Source: Sphingomonas folli (GTDB lineage: Bacteria; Pseudomonadota; Alphaproteobacteria; Sphingomonadales; Sphingomonadaceae). From it: DNA of 64,000 bases. Position 1 is the first letter of the stretch. Each line of letters opens with the position of its first letter. The notes below the pieces were generated by a model that was not told where the DNA came from, did not search any database, and saw only the letters and a list, made by a program, of their open reading frames with translations. The stretch is from the NCBI RefSeq assembly GCF_019429525.1, contig NZ_JAHXZL010000003.1, forward strand, positions 310,001 through 374,000. The letters run 5' to 3'. Of the stretch, positions 7,475-16,532 are shown piece by piece. The position numbers were made by a program, and so were the translations under genes.

Positions 7475-9948
7475 GCGACGTCTCCGAGGCGGGTATAGGT
7501 CGTGGTAGGAAGCGCGGCGGTCAAGTGCGCGGTGCAGGCGAGGCCGGCGCCGGTGCGCGCGGCGAGCCGCGCGTCGGCCGCCGCCTGGATCTGGAAATAG
7601 CCGTTCGAATCGGTCGCGGCGATCGCGTCGTCGGCGGTGATGTCGGCGTCCGCGATCGGCAGGCCGCCGCGGTCGACGAGCCGGCCGAACATCGCGCGGA
7701 CCGAGCGCACCTTCCAGTCGAGCGCCGCGACGCTGCCGGGGAACACGTCGATCGTGCGCGGGCGCGTGTCGAACGCGATCAGCTCGGTGGCGATCGCGCG
7801 CAGCCGCACCTTGTAGCGGCGGTAGGGCTGCACCGCGAGCGTGAGCCGCTGCCCGCCGCGCAGCGTGCCGCGCACCGCGTCGTCGACCAGCAGCTCGAAG
7901 GTGGCGCGCGGGTCACCGCCGACCGTCACCGCGATCAGGCTGTCGTTCTGCCCCTCCGCGCCGAGCCCGAGGCCGCGCCGCGTCACCGCGAACGAGGTCT
8001 GCGCGGTGAGGCCATATTGCAGGCCGCTGCCCATGGCACCGCTGCGTCCGGTGAGGTTCAGCGCGGCCATGCCGAGCGCGCTGCGACGCTCGCCGCTGAG
8101 CTGGACGATCGTGCCCGCCGCACCGCGCTGGACCAGCGCGCCGGCGTCGACCGCGCCGCCGAGCGCGTCGTCGCGGTGGAGCGAGGCGGCGGTCTCGATC
8201 GCGGGCGAGAGGCCGCGGGTGTCGCCGCCCGCGCCGCGTTGGACCCCCAGCGCGGTGCTGAGCGCGGCACGCGGCCCGAGCAGCTGGAGCTGCACGCCGA
8301 AGGCCACCGCGTCGCCGCGCTGCGTGCGCGCATATTGGCCCGTGAGCGAGAGCTGGAGCCGGTCGCGCTGCAGCACCGACCAGCGCGCGCTGGGGCCGAC
8401 CGAGTAGCTCGCGCCGCGCCCCGCGGTGCGGAACAGATAGCCCGACAGCCCGAGCTGCGCGCGCGGCAGCGAGTAGGACAGGCTGCCCAGCATCTGGGTG
8501 TAGCTCGACCCCGTGCGATCGTCGCGCGCGGGCATCAGCGGCGTCATGTCGCGCGCGGCATCGTCCGCCGCGATCAGCGCGGTGCCGTCGGCGCTGCGCA
8601 CGTGCCGCACATCCAGGCTGTAGCTCAGCGGGCTGCCGCCGCTCGAGCTCAGCTGCGCCGCCACGCCGCGGTCGCCGCGGCGCGAGCCGAGCAGCGCGAC
8701 CCGCGCCTGCGCCGTCGCGGTGAGCAGCGAGAGGCCGCCCTCCACCAACGCGTTGTCGCGCGTGACCATCGCCGACGCGTCCCAGGCGAGATGGGCGCCG
8801 AACCGGCCCCGCGCGCCGCCGGTGGCGATGGCGACGCGCTCGCCGGCGCGGTCCTGCCGGTCGCGGGTGAGGACGCCGAGCTGCGCGTCGAACACGACTC
8901 GCCCGGCGGGGGCGAGCGCCGCGCTCTTGGTGAAGAAGCGCTGCTCCACCCGGGTCGCGCCGCCCGCCTCCTGGACGCGCAGCTCGACCGGATAGGAGCC
9001 GTCGGCGAGGCCGCTGGTGTCGAGCGCCTGGTTGCCGCTCTCATAGGTCTGCGAGCTGACCAGCCGTCCCTGGACGTAGACGTCGACGCGCGAGCGCTGC
9101 GGCAGGAAGACGACCAGCGGCGTCCCGCTCAGCGCGACCCGGTCGGCGCGCGTGTCGAACTGGGTGGCCACGCCGACGCCCAGGATGCGCCGCCGCCCGA
9201 CCAGGTCCGCCCCCGGCGCGTAGAACAGCCCGCCACGCAGCCGCAGGTCGCGGCGGTCGACCTCGGCGGCGAGCGTGTCGAGCCGGCCGCCGTCCCAGGA
9301 GGAGAGCGACGTGTCGGAGAGCAGGTGCACCGCGCCGCGCCCCGCCACCAGCCGGTTGCGGATCGCGTAGCTGGCGCCGAGCCCGCCGCCGCCGGCCAGT
9401 GCGACCCCGATCGTGTCGACCGCCGAGGGCGCGGCGTCGGCGTCCTCAAGGTAGCGCGCCTCCTCGCCGCGCACCGCCAGCAGCCGCGGGTCGAGCGCCA
9501 GCGTCAGCCGGAAGGCGGCGGGGTCGTAGGACGCCGCCACTCGCGCGCGCGCCGCGGCCACGCAGCCCGACGTGTCGTCGCAGCGCGGCCGGGCGCCGAC
9601 CGCCAGCGGCGGCGTCAGCGCGGCGGCGACGAGGGCGTGGTCGAGCAGGTCGGGGATCGCCGCCGCGACGGCGGCGGGGTCGAGCAGGCGCACCTCGGCG
9701 AGACCGACCTCGGCGGCATATTGGCCGATCCGCCGGTCCGCGACATAGACGTCGACCACGGTATGCTGGGTCGCCGCCAGCGCGGCGAACTCGGCCGGCA
9801 TCGCCGCGGTGACCTGCGGCGGCGCGGCGTCGGCGGCGTGGGCGGCGCGCCCGGCCAGCACGGCGCACAGCAGCGCCAGCAGCAGCGCGCCGCCGCGCCG
9901 GCGCGCCCACGCCCCCGGCCGGACGCGTCCGTGCGCGCGCGCCGCCAT
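7462..9948 (-). CDS. Outer-membrane pilus usher with CS1-type C-terminus
   Basis: An 828-aa usher that should form the outer-membrane pore and platform assembling pilin subunits. A signal peptide ends near residue 40 (AAHA). An N-terminal periplasmic segment contains paired cysteines (CDDTSGC), then a long beta-barrel region follows. The C-terminal part contains IDVFPGSVAALDWKV and FGRLVD, like the CS1-pili-formation C-terminal domain of alternative (alpha-type) ushers, and ends with a small Cys-containing Ig-like fold. The start lies one base after the stop of the second pilin gene. The combination of a CS1-like usher with spore-coat-U-type pilins is unusual compared with the standard enterobacterial clades. 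General function is firm; the subclass is inferred from a short motif. Confidence 0.85.
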   Translation of the reverse strand: MAARAHGRVRPGAWARRRGGALLLALLCAVLAGRAAHAADAAPPQVTAAMPAEFAALAATQHTVVDVYVADRRIGQYAAEVGLAEVRLLDPAAVAAAIPDLLDHALVAAALTPPLAVGARPRCDDTSGCVAAARARVAASYDPAAFRLTLALDPRLLAVRGEEARYLEDADAAPSAVDTIGVALAGGGGLGASYAIRNRLVAGRGAVHLLSDTSLSSWDGGRLDTLAAEVDRRDLRLRGGLFYAPGADLVGRRRILGVGVATQFDTRADRVALSGTPLVVFLPQRSRVDVYVQGRLVSSQTYESGNQALDTSGLADGSYPVELRVQEAGGATRVEQRFFTKSAALAPAGRVVFDAQLGVLTRDRQDRAGERVAIATGGARGRFGAHLAWDASAMVTRDNALVEGGLSLLTATAQARVALLGSRRGDRGVAAQLSSSGGSPLSYSLDVRHVRSADGTALIAADDAARDMTPLMPARDDRTGSSYTQMLGSLSYSLPRAQLGLSGYLFRTAGRGASYSVGPSARWSVLQRDRLQLSLTGQYARTQRGDAVAFGVQLQLLGPRAALSTALGVQRGAGGDTRGLSPAIETAASLHRDDALGGAVDAGALVQRGAAGTIVQLSGERRSALGMAALNLTGRSGAMGSGLQYGLTAQTSFAVTRRGLGLGAEGQNDSLIAVTVGGDPRATFELLVDDAVRGTLRGGQRLTLAVQPYRRYKVRLRAIATELIAFDTRPRTIDVFPGSVAALDWKVRSVRAMFGRLVDRGGLPIADADITADDAIAATDSNGYFQIQAAADARLAARTGAGLACTAHLTAALPTTTYTRLGDVACLP

Positions 9949-9949
9949 G

Positions 9950-10414
9950 TCAGTTGGCCGACAGGATCACGGTCAGCGTCCCCGTGAAATTGCCGGCGGT
10001 GGCGGTGCTGAGGCTGGCGGCGCGCAGGATCACGATCAGGCTGGTGTTGGTGGCCTGGAGCACGGGGCAGCTCAGCAGCATGGTCTGCCCGGCGAGCGGG
10101 ACGTTGGCGGTGAGGCCGGTGCCCGAGCTCTGGCCCGCCGAGTTGCTCCACTGCACCTCATAGGGGAGCACCGCGGCGCCGTTGGACAGAGTGAAGGCGC
10201 CGCCCGCGCCCGAGCCCGAGGCGGTGACGGTGTAGCGGCCGCCGAGCAGTCCGCTGTAGGCGCAGATCGACTGGCTGCGGACGAGATCCGCGCCGAAGCC
10301 GGTGATCGTGCCGAAGGCGACGTCGCTGAGGCCGCTGACCTGGACGCTCTGTGCCCCCGCGGGGGTCGCCGCGGCGGCGAGCGCCAGGGCCGCCGCCGCC
10401 GCGAGGCGCCGCAT
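9950..10414 (-). CDS. Spore coat U-domain pilin subunit (second)
   Basis: A 154-aa secreted protein of the spore-coat-protein-U (SCPU) fold used as pilin in Csu-type pili. The signal peptide ends at PAGAQS (about residue 22). The mature part has the SCPU pattern: VSGLSDVAFGTI, the cysteine segments SICAY and LSCPV, and a closing strand GNFTGTLTVILSA. The start ATG was chosen because a clean signal peptide begins there, although the frame stays open upstream. It is about 30% similar by eye to the upstream pilin and is probably a minor or tip subunit, since no separate two-domain adhesin is present. It sits 29 bases after the first pilin and one base before the usher. Confidence 0.83.
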   Translation of the reverse strand: MRRLAAAAALALAAAATPAGAQSVQVSGLSDVAFGTITGFGADLVRSQSICAYSGLLGGRYTVTASGSGAGGAFTLSNGAAVLPYEVQWSNSAGQSSGTGLTANVPLAGQTMLLSCPVLQATNTSLIVILRAASLSTATAGNFTGTLTVILSAN

Positions 10415-10443
10415 CGCCGACACCGCTGGCCCCGCGCCGCCGG

Positions 10444-11019
10444 TTACTGCGGCGTGACGAGCAGCGTCAGCGAGCCGGTGTAGCTCGTCGCCGAGGTCAT
10501 GCCCTGCAGGTTCGAGGCGGCGATCGAGATGATCAGGCTCGACGTGGTCGCCGCGCCGGTGCTGCACGTCGGGTTGGCCGCGGTGCTCGTCATGCCCGCC
10601 AGCGCGGTGCCGGCGGTGAGCGCGGTGCCGCTGGTCTGACCGCCGCTGGCGTTCCACTGCACCGAGTAAGGCACGCTGAGGCCGCCGTTGGCGAGGGTGA
10701 AGGCGCCGCTGGTGCCGCTGCCGGTGGCGGTGATGCTGTAACCCTTGGTGGCGGTGTTGCTCCACACGCAGTTGCTCTGCGCCGCGGTCGCCGCGCTCGC
10801 GGGATCGACGTTGGTGAAGGCGACGTCGGTGAGCCCGGTGATCTGCGCGCGGTTGGCGACGCTGGCGGTGATCGTGACCGACCCGGTCGAGGTCGCGCCC
10901 AGGCTGCCCTGGGTCGACGCGCCCGCCGGCGCGGCGCCAGCGATCGCGGCGAGCAGCGTGACGGCGGCGAAGATCCTGGTCCTGGCCGGACGACGACGCG
11001 CCGAAACAACATAAGTCAT
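10444..11019 (-). CDS. Spore coat U-domain pilin subunit (first, likely major)
   Basis: A 191-aa secreted SCPU-domain protein and the first gene of the pilus operon. A signal peptide runs to about residue 35 (AAPAGAS). The mature protein is rich in Ser, Thr, Ala and Gly, with QITGLTDVAFTNVD, cysteine segments SNCVW and PTCST, and the final strand SYTGSLTLLVTP that would act in donor-strand exchange. Its first position and its size suggest the major shaft pilin. A GGGGGGA purine run precedes the ATG. A perfect six-base-pair hairpin sits in the leader (11093-11108). Biofilm or surface attachment is the expected role, by analogy with Acinetobacter Csu pili. Confidence 0.85.
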   Translation of the reverse strand: MTYVVSARRRPARTRIFAAVTLLAAIAGAAPAGASTQGSLGATSTGSVTITASVANRAQITGLTDVAFTNVDPASAATAAQSNCVWSNTATKGYSITATGSGTSGAFTLANGGLSVPYSVQWNASGGQTSGTALTAGTALAGMTSTAANPTCSTGAATTSSLIISIAASNLQGMTSATSYTGSLTLLVTPQ

Positions 11020-11092
11020 GGCAATATCCCCCCGAATATACGCGCGGTGGCGAAAGAAGTGGTCGGCGCTCTGGGTAGATGAACACCCTTAA

Positions 11093-11108
11093 CAAGCCGG
11101 AAGGCTTG
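11093..11108. promoter_or_regulatory. Short perfect hairpin in pilus operon leader
   Basis: CAAGCC-GGAA-GGCTTG forms a six-base-pair stem with a four-base loop, 74-89 bases upstream of the first pilin start. It has no T-run, so a terminator is unlikely. It could be an operator or an mRNA leader structure. Confidence 0.3.
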
Positions 11109-11266
11109 CGCCGCACTTAGACCAAGGTCGAAGGATCACGTTGGCTTTGTCGCCGCCGAGGAACGTGGGTCGGCCGCGGCGGGATCATGCCACGCGTGTT
11201 CCGCCTTGCGGGCGCGGCGTCCGATCATCATGATGCGGCGCGGACGAACGAGATGAGGGCCCTGAC

Positions 11267-11527
11267 GTGGCGGTAGCCGACGTTCACAAGATCGCGGGTG
11301 CGATCGAGGCGGTGATGCACCAGGCCGACACCGCCTATATCGGCGTGGTCGCGCTGTTGCAGACGCTGCACAACCGCGGCGCGCTGACGCAGGACGAGAT
11401 CAGGGCGATCGCGGACGCGATGGTCGCCTCGGTGCCGATCGATCGTCACCACGCGTTCGCCCAGTCGTTCGCTGGCATGCTGCCCGGCTACAGGTCGCCC
11501 AAGGCGGGCACGATCGCGCAGGACTGA
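11267..11527 (+). CDS. Hypothetical protein, 86 aa
   Basis: Not recognised. A predicted soluble, mostly helical 86-aa protein starting at GTG, with GAGGG about eight bases upstream. It contains alternating hydrophobic and charged helices (IAGAIEAVMHQAD, LTQDEIRAIADAMV) and no membrane segment or signal peptide. It stands alone on the plus strand between the pilus operon and the convergent adhesin gene. A strong GC hairpin (11528-11555) follows the stop codon directly, which supports a real transcription unit. Its helical style resembles the small protein at 18950-19234, but no family can be named. Confidence 0.6.
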   Translation: MAVADVHKIAGAIEAVMHQADTAYIGVVALLQTLHNRGALTQDEIRAIADAMVASVPIDRHHAFAQSFAGMLPGYRSPKAGTIAQD

Positions 11528-11555
11528 CGGGCGGGCGCCGGAAGGCACCCGCCCG
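11528..11555. terminator. GC-rich hairpin between convergent genes
   Basis: Arms GGGCGGGCGCC and GGCACCCGCCC pair at ten of eleven positions around a GGAA loop, and one further base pair closes the base. It sits between the stop of the 86-aa gene and the stop of the convergent adhesin gene. No T-run follows, so it may act as a bidirectional or Rho-assisted terminator. Confidence 0.5.
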
Positions 11556-11588
11556 CTGGTCGCTCCGGCGCTTCGTCGCGGCGGCGGC

Positions 11589-14500
11589 TCAGAACTGATA
11601 GCCGATGCCGACGTTGGCGCCGACGCGCTTGCGACTGTTGTAGGTCGCGCCGAGCTTCACGATCGTGTGGCCGTCCTCCATGATCCGCGACACGCCCATC
11701 GCCACCGCCGACTGGCCCTGGAAGGTGCCGGCGCCGAGCGAGAACATGCTCTTGCCCTCTTCATAGGGCTGCGGCATCCCCGCCATCGCCAGCGCACCGG
11801 CGACGCCCGCGCTCACGTCGCGGTTGACGCGGCCGAGATCGAACGAGAGCGCCGCGACGCGCTGGTCGGTATAGCTGTTGGCGGCCTCGACCGCGGCTCC
11901 CATCGCGCCGTTGAGCTGCGCGACGTTGACCGCGTCGCCGTCCGACGTGCCCGGCGCGAGATTGTGCAGCGCCACCGCCTTCTCGCCGCCGAGCGTCACC
12001 GAGGCCTGGCCGTCGCCGTCATACTGGATCGAGCGGCTGCTGGCGGCGAGCGCCGCCTCCGTCTTGGTCTCGACCGAGCTGACCCGCGTCTCGACCGCGG
12101 CGACCCGCGCGGTGGTGGCGGTGCCCTGCGCCGGCGTGGAGGCACCGTCGGTGGAGCTCGCGGGCGACAGCGACGCTTCGCCGCCGCTGGGCGGCGTACC
12201 GGCGCCGGGAGCGGAACCGGTCTCCGTGCCCGTGGCGGTGTTCGTGCCGGTGTTCGTACCCGTGCCGGTGCCCGTGCCCCCACCCGCGCTTCCGCTACCC
12301 ACGCGCGCGTTGATCGCCTGGAGCGCGTCACCCACGCTCGAGTAGGTCACGCCGTTGAGCGTGTAGCTGGGCGCCGCCAGCGCGCCGGTCGCGCCGTCGT
12401 AGCTCGCGCCCCCGCCGAAGCCGGCGACGAACGCTGCGCCCAGCGTGCCCGAGACGCCGCGCAACTGAGAGACGTTGACCGCGTCGGTGGCGGCGGCGCC
12501 CGCCGCCACACCGGTGATCTGGCGGTTGCCGGTCGGCGAGTAGCCGTTGGTGCCGGGGTCGAGGTAGGCGATGTTGCGCGCGATCGCGATCTCGCCCAGC
12601 GAGTCCTGCGCGCCCGCCAGGCCGAAGGCGCTGTAGCCGCTCACCGCGCCGCGCGTCGTCTGCGACGCCGAGCCGAGCGCGACGCTGCCGTCCTTGTCGG
12701 CGATCGCGCCGGATCCCAGCGCGCTGGTGGCGAAGCCGCTCGCCCGTGCCAGCGTGCCGACCGCGGTCGAGCCGAAGCCCTCCGCCTGCGCGACCGTGCC
12801 GACCGCGGTCGAGTAGGAGTCGCGCGCTTCCGCGCTATAGCCAAAGGCCGCGGCGTAGGTCGCGGTGGCCGCGGCCATGTTGCCGATCGCGACGGCGCGA
12901 CTGCCCTTGGCGCTCGCGGTGTTGCCGATCGCGAGCGTGTCGGCCGCGTCGGTGACGACGTTGGCGCCGATCGCGAGCGCGCCGTCGCCGGTCGCGCTGT
13001 TGTTGGTGCCGATCGCGATCGCGCCGCTGCCCGACGCCACGTTGGTGAAGCCGAGCGCGGCGGCGCCGAGGCCGGTCGCCTGGTTGGTCGAGCCGATCGC
13101 GGTGCTGCCGTCGCCGCTCGCGACGTTGACGTTGCCGAGCGCGATCGCGCCGACACCGGTGGCGTTGTTGTCCTTGCCGAGCGCGGTCGCCCCGGCGCCG
13201 GTGGCGTAGTTGGGGTCACCGATTGCAACCGCGCCGTCGCCCGAGGCGACGTTGCCGAGGCCGATCGAGACCGCCTTGCCGTTCATCGCCTGCGCGCCGT
13301 CGCCGATCGCGACCGAGCTCTGGCCCCCCGCGACCGCGTTGCGGCCCACCGCGATCGCGGCGACACCCGACGAGGTCGACGCCGGGCCGATCGCGGTCGA
13401 GTCGAAGCCCGAGGCGTCGCTGTCGGACATGGTCGAGTTGGCGTGGAAATATTTGGCGCCGGCAGGGTCGGGCGCAGCCGTGCCCCCGCTCGCCCCCGTG
13501 CCGCTCGCGGTGCCGAGCGACGTCTCGATCGCGCCGAACACCGATTGCACCGAGCCGTAGGACTGGCCCTTGAAGGTGAAGTTGCCCGAGAAACCGCCCG
13601 CGGGATCGTAGCGGAAACCGCTCCCCAGCGCGCTCGCCACGGCGTTGCCCATCGCGAAGAGCTGGCCGCCGTTGACCGCGTCGAACGACCCCGCCGCGAC
13701 CATGCCGTCGGCGACGTCGTGCAGCCGGACCGGTCCGCTCCCCGCGCCGACCAACGTGAGGTCCTGCGAGACGCGGCCGCCGTTGGGCATCGTCGGGCTC
13801 GCCTCATCGGCGTAGCGGACCGGCCCGCGCGCGCCGGTGTCGAGCGCGGTGCCGAGCTGGCCCAGGTCCTGCGTCAGGCCGCCGACGCGTGAGTCGAGCG
13901 CGCCGATCAGACCGGCCTGGAGCGCGGCGACGTTGGTCAGCGTGCCGACATTCTGGTTGGTGTCGAACAGCTGGCCGGCGGTGGCGGCATCGCTCGAGCC
14001 CGCCGCCAGCGTCCCGGCGGCGACGTTGCGCAGCGCGACCGGCACGCCCGCCGACCCCAGGGTCACCGCGGCATGGCCGGCGTCGTCGTAGCGGAGCGCG
14101 AGGTCGCTCAGGCCCTGGTAGCTCTGCGCCAGGGCGAACAGCTGGCCGCCGTTGACCGCGTCGGTCGAGCCGCTCGACAGCTGCGCCTCGGCGACATTGT
14201 GCAGCGCCACCGGCGCGGGATCGCGGCCGACCAGCGCCAGGCTCTGCGTGACGGTGCCGCCGTTGGGTACGGTCGGGGTCCCCGGGTCCGAGTAGCGCAC
14301 CGGGCCGATCGCGCCGCGCGCGGTGTCGTCGCGCAGCGTCGCGATCGCGCTGGCGTTGGTGCCCAGCAGCACGCCCTGCGCGCTCACCGTCGTGCCGAGC
14401 GCGGCGAGGCCGGTCCGCGCGGTCGCGAGATCGCTCGCCTGGGCGGTGACGTCGCCGCGCAGCGCGGTGACCGCGGCGTCGGTGTCGGCGAGCTGCCCGC

Positions 14501-16421
14501 CGTTGACCGCCTCGGTCGATCCCGGCGCGACGCTGCCCGGCGCCACGTTGGCGAGCACCACCGGCGCGGCGTTGGCGCCGCCGAGCGTCACTCGCGCGCG
14601 GGTCGCGTCGTCATATTGCACCGCCGCGGCGGCGAGTCCGCTGACCTGCTGGCCGACGTCGTACAACTGACCGCCGTTCACCGCGTCGGTCGAGCCCGCG
14701 GCCACCTGACCGTCCGCGACATTGTGGACGCGGACCGGGCCGGGCTGGGCGCCGAACACCGCGACGTCGTTGGTCGCGGTGGTGGTCGCCACCGTCGGCG
14801 CGCCCGGGGTGGTATATTGCACCGGGCTGGCGTTGCCGCTCACGCTCATGTTGCGCAGCGACAGGATCGCGTCCGCGTTGGCGGTGATCCGCGCGTCCTG
14901 CGCGCCGAGCAGCGTGCCCTGCGCCGCCACCGCGGTGCCGAGCGTGCCCAGCGTGCCGGCCTGCGCGGTGACCAGCCCCTGGAGGCTGGCGATATTGGCG
15001 GCGGCGGTGGCGAGGTCGCTGCCCTGCTGCGTCAGCGTGACGCCCTGCGTGCCGACGGTGGCGCCGAGCGTGCCGAGCTGCGCGGTGTTGGCGGTGATCC
15101 GCACCTCATGGTCGGCCACCTGGGTCTGCAGGGCGGTGACGTCGCTGCCGGTGGTGCCGAGCGTGGCGCGCAGCGCCGCGACGTCGGTGACATTGGCCCC
15201 CACGCTGGCCTGGAGCGCGCCGATATCGGTCGCCTGGCGCGCGATCTGGGTCCCCGCGGTCGCGACGTCGCCGGCGAGCGTGCCGACGGTGCCCTGCAGC
15301 GTCTGCAGGTTCTGCCCCTGCCCCGCGACGGTGGCGGTGAGCGCGGTCACGCCGTCGCCCAGCGCGGCGAGCGTCCCCAGGTTGGCGCTGATCTGCGCGC
15401 CCTGCTGATTGACCGAGGCGGACAGTGTCGCGACGTCGGCGACGTTGCCCGACACCGTCGCCTGGAGCCCCTGGAGCGCGGTCGCCTGGGTCGCCACGGT
15501 CGTGCCGAGCGTGCCCAGCCCCGCGTTCACCGTGCCGAGCAGGGCGGTGTTGGCGCTGACCTGCGCGCCCTGCTGGCTGACCGTGGTCGACAGCGCGGCG
15601 AGGTTCGAGACGTTGCCCGACACCGTCGCCTGCAGGTCCTGGAGCGCGGTCGCCTGGGTCGCCACGGTCGTGCCGAGCGTGCCCAGCCCCGTGTTCACCG
15701 CGCCGAGCAGGTTGGTGTTGGCGCTGACCTGCGCGCCCTGCTGGTTGACCGACGCGGACAGTGTCGCGACGTCGGCGACATTGCCCGACACCGTCGCCTG
15801 GAGTCCCTGGAGCGCGGTCGCCTGGGTCGCGACGGTCGTGCCGAGCGTGCCCAGCCCCGCGTTCACCGTGCCGAGCAGGTTGGTGTTGGCGCTGACCTGC
15901 GCGCCCTGCTGGTTGACCGTGGTCGACAGTGCGGCGAGGTTGGAGACGTTCCCGGCGACGGTGGTCTGCAGGCCCTGGAGCGTCGTCCCCTGCGCCGCCA
16001 CCGTCGAGCCGAGCGTCCCGAGCCCCGAGCTGACCGTGTTGAGCAGGCTGGAGGTGGCGGTGAGCTGCGTCTGCTGCTGGTTGACCGAGGCGGTCACCGT
16101 GGCGAGGTTGCTGGTGTTCGCGGTGGTCGCGGCCTGCACCGTCTGCACCGTCGCGGCCTGGTTGGCGACCGTCGCGGTCAGCGTGTTGAGGCTGGTGTTG
16201 AGCGAGTTGGCGAGGTTGGTCGTCGCGGTGAGCTGCGTGCCCTGCGCGGTGACGGTCGTGGTCAGCGCGTTCAGATTGTCGTTGAGCCCCGACAGCGTCA
16301 GGAGCTGGGCGGACGCGGACGCCGGCTGCAGGGCGGCCACGCCGGCGAGCAGCGTGAGGCAGGTCGACTGACGCAGCCGGAAGCGAATGGCATGACGCGC
16401 GGCGCGAATGGGAACGGACAT
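11589..16421 (-). CDS. Trimeric autotransporter adhesin (YadA/Hia-like)
   Basis: A 1610-aa surface adhesin that should trimerise into a stalk-and-head fibre. The signal peptide is long and ends near residue 38 (ASASAQ). About residues 40-530 form a coiled-coil stalk built partly from near-identical 56-aa repeats. Residues about 560-950 contain several DAVNGGQL neck motifs. A left-handed YadA head of repeated AIG/AVG motifs follows (about 980-1270), then another neck, a Gly-Thr-rich linker, and the C-terminal four-strand anchor (about 1530-1610) ending in GANVGIGYQF. The ATG at 16421 was chosen because the signal peptide starts there with GGGGG upstream; the frame is open for 35 more codons. 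Terminal aromatic Phe suits Bam-dependent insertion. It should mediate attachment or autoaggregation together with the neighbouring pili. Confidence 0.93.
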   Translation of the reverse strand: MSVPIRAARHAIRFRLRQSTCLTLLAGVAALQPASASAQLLTLSGLNDNLNALTTTVTAQGTQLTATTNLANSLNTSLNTLTATVANQAATVQTVQAATTANTSNLATVTASVNQQQTQLTATSSLLNTVSSGLGTLGSTVAAQGTTLQGLQTTVAGNVSNLAALSTTVNQQGAQVSANTNLLGTVNAGLGTLGTTVATQATALQGLQATVSGNVADVATLSASVNQQGAQVSANTNLLGAVNTGLGTLGTTVATQATALQDLQATVSGNVSNLAALSTTVSQQGAQVSANTALLGTVNAGLGTLGTTVATQATALQGLQATVSGNVADVATLSASVNQQGAQISANLGTLAALGDGVTALTATVAGQGQNLQTLQGTVGTLAGDVATAGTQIARQATDIGALQASVGANVTDVAALRATLGTTGSDVTALQTQVADHEVRITANTAQLGTLGATVGTQGVTLTQQGSDLATAAANIASLQGLVTAQAGTLGTLGTAVAAQGTLLGAQDARITANADAILSLRNMSVSGNASPVQYTTPGAPTVATTTATNDVAVFGAQPGPVRVHNVADGQVAAGSTDAVNGGQLYDVGQQVSGLAAAAVQYDDATRARVTLGGANAAPVVLANVAPGSVAPGSTEAVNGGQLADTDAAVTALRGDVTAQASDLATARTGLAALGTTVSAQGVLLGTNASAIATLRDDTARGAIGPVRYSDPGTPTVPNGGTVTQSLALVGRDPAPVALHNVAEAQLSSGSTDAVNGGQLFALAQSYQGLSDLALRYDDAGHAAVTLGSAGVPVALRNVAAGTLAAGSSDAATAGQLFDTNQNVGTLTNVAALQAGLIGALDSRVGGLTQDLGQLGTALDTGARGPVRYADEASPTMPNGGRVSQDLTLVGAGSGPVRLHDVADGMVAAGSFDAVNGGQLFAMGNAVASALGSGFRYDPAGGFSGNFTFKGQSYGSVQSVFGAIETSLGTASGTGASGGTAAPDPAGAKYFHANSTMSDSDASGFDSTAIGPASTSSGVAAIAVGRNAVAGGQSSVAIGDGAQAMNGKAVSIGLGNVASGDGAVAIGDPNYATGAGATALGKDNNATGVGAIALGNVNVASGDGSTAIGSTNQATGLGAAALGFTNVASGSGAIAIGTNNSATGDGALAIGANVVTDAADTLAIGNTASAKGSRAVAIGNMAAATATYAAAFGYSAEARDSYSTAVGTVAQAEGFGSTAVGTLARASGFATSALGSGAIADKDGSVALGSASQTTRGAVSGYSAFGLAGAQDSLGEIAIARNIAYLDPGTNGYSPTGNRQITGVAAGAAATDAVNVSQLRGVSGTLGAAFVAGFGGGASYDGATGALAAPSYTLNGVTYSSVGDALQAINARVGSGSAGGGTGTGTGTNTGTNTATGTETGSAPGAGTPPSGGEASLSPASSTDGASTPAQGTATTARVAAVETRVSSVETKTEAALAASSRSIQYDGDGQASVTLGGEKAVALHNLAPGTSDGDAVNVAQLNGAMGAAVEAANSYTDQRVAALSFDLGRVNRDVSAGVAGALAMAGMPQPYEEGKSMFSLGAGTFQGQSAVAMGVSRIMEDGHTIVKLGATYNSRKRVGANVGIGYQF
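12225..12292 (-). repeat. Low-complexity hexamer tract encoding Gly-Thr linker
   Basis: Repeated units close to GTGCCC/GTGCCG encode alternating Gly-Thr and Asn-Thr pairs in the adhesin. The units are multiples of three bases, so slippage would change linker length without breaking the frame. Confidence 0.55.
15360..16085 (-). repeat. 168-bp in-frame tandem repeats in the adhesin stalk
   Basis: A 168-bp unit (56 codons, containing NQQGAQVSANTNLL and GTLGTTVATQATAL) occurs four times almost identically, and a diverged copy lies at the signal-peptide end. The repeated GCGCCCTGCTGGTTGACC segment recurs every 168 bases near 15400, 15570, 15738 and 15906. Because the unit is in frame, recombination would lengthen or shorten the stalk without inactivating the gene. 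Confidence 0.8.
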
Positions 16422-16504
16422 TTCAACCCCCGTCTGAGCGATGGAGACGGGATCGGGTCCGCTGGTTAACAATATGAAACTAGATAGGTTACCCGCTATA
16501 TACT

Positions 16505-16532
16505 CATACCATGGTCGTAGATCCACGGTATG
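16505..16532. promoter_or_regulatory. Large imperfect palindrome upstream of the adhesin
   Basis: Arms CATACCATGG and CCACGGTATG pair with one mismatch around an eight-base spacer, 84-111 bases upstream of the adhesin start. Its ACCATGGT core recurs 40 bases away at 16548-16555, close to four helical turns. This suggests a paired operator for an unknown regulator. Confidence 0.4.

Noticed and set aside
15360..16085. Regular repeats that could suggest a CRISPR array
   Set aside because: The 168-bp period is within a coding frame and there are no short repeats with unique spacers.
14073..16469. Plus-strand open frame of about 800 codons opposite the adhesin
   Set aside because: Low-complexity shadow of the repetitive adhesin gene; no start signal or fold.
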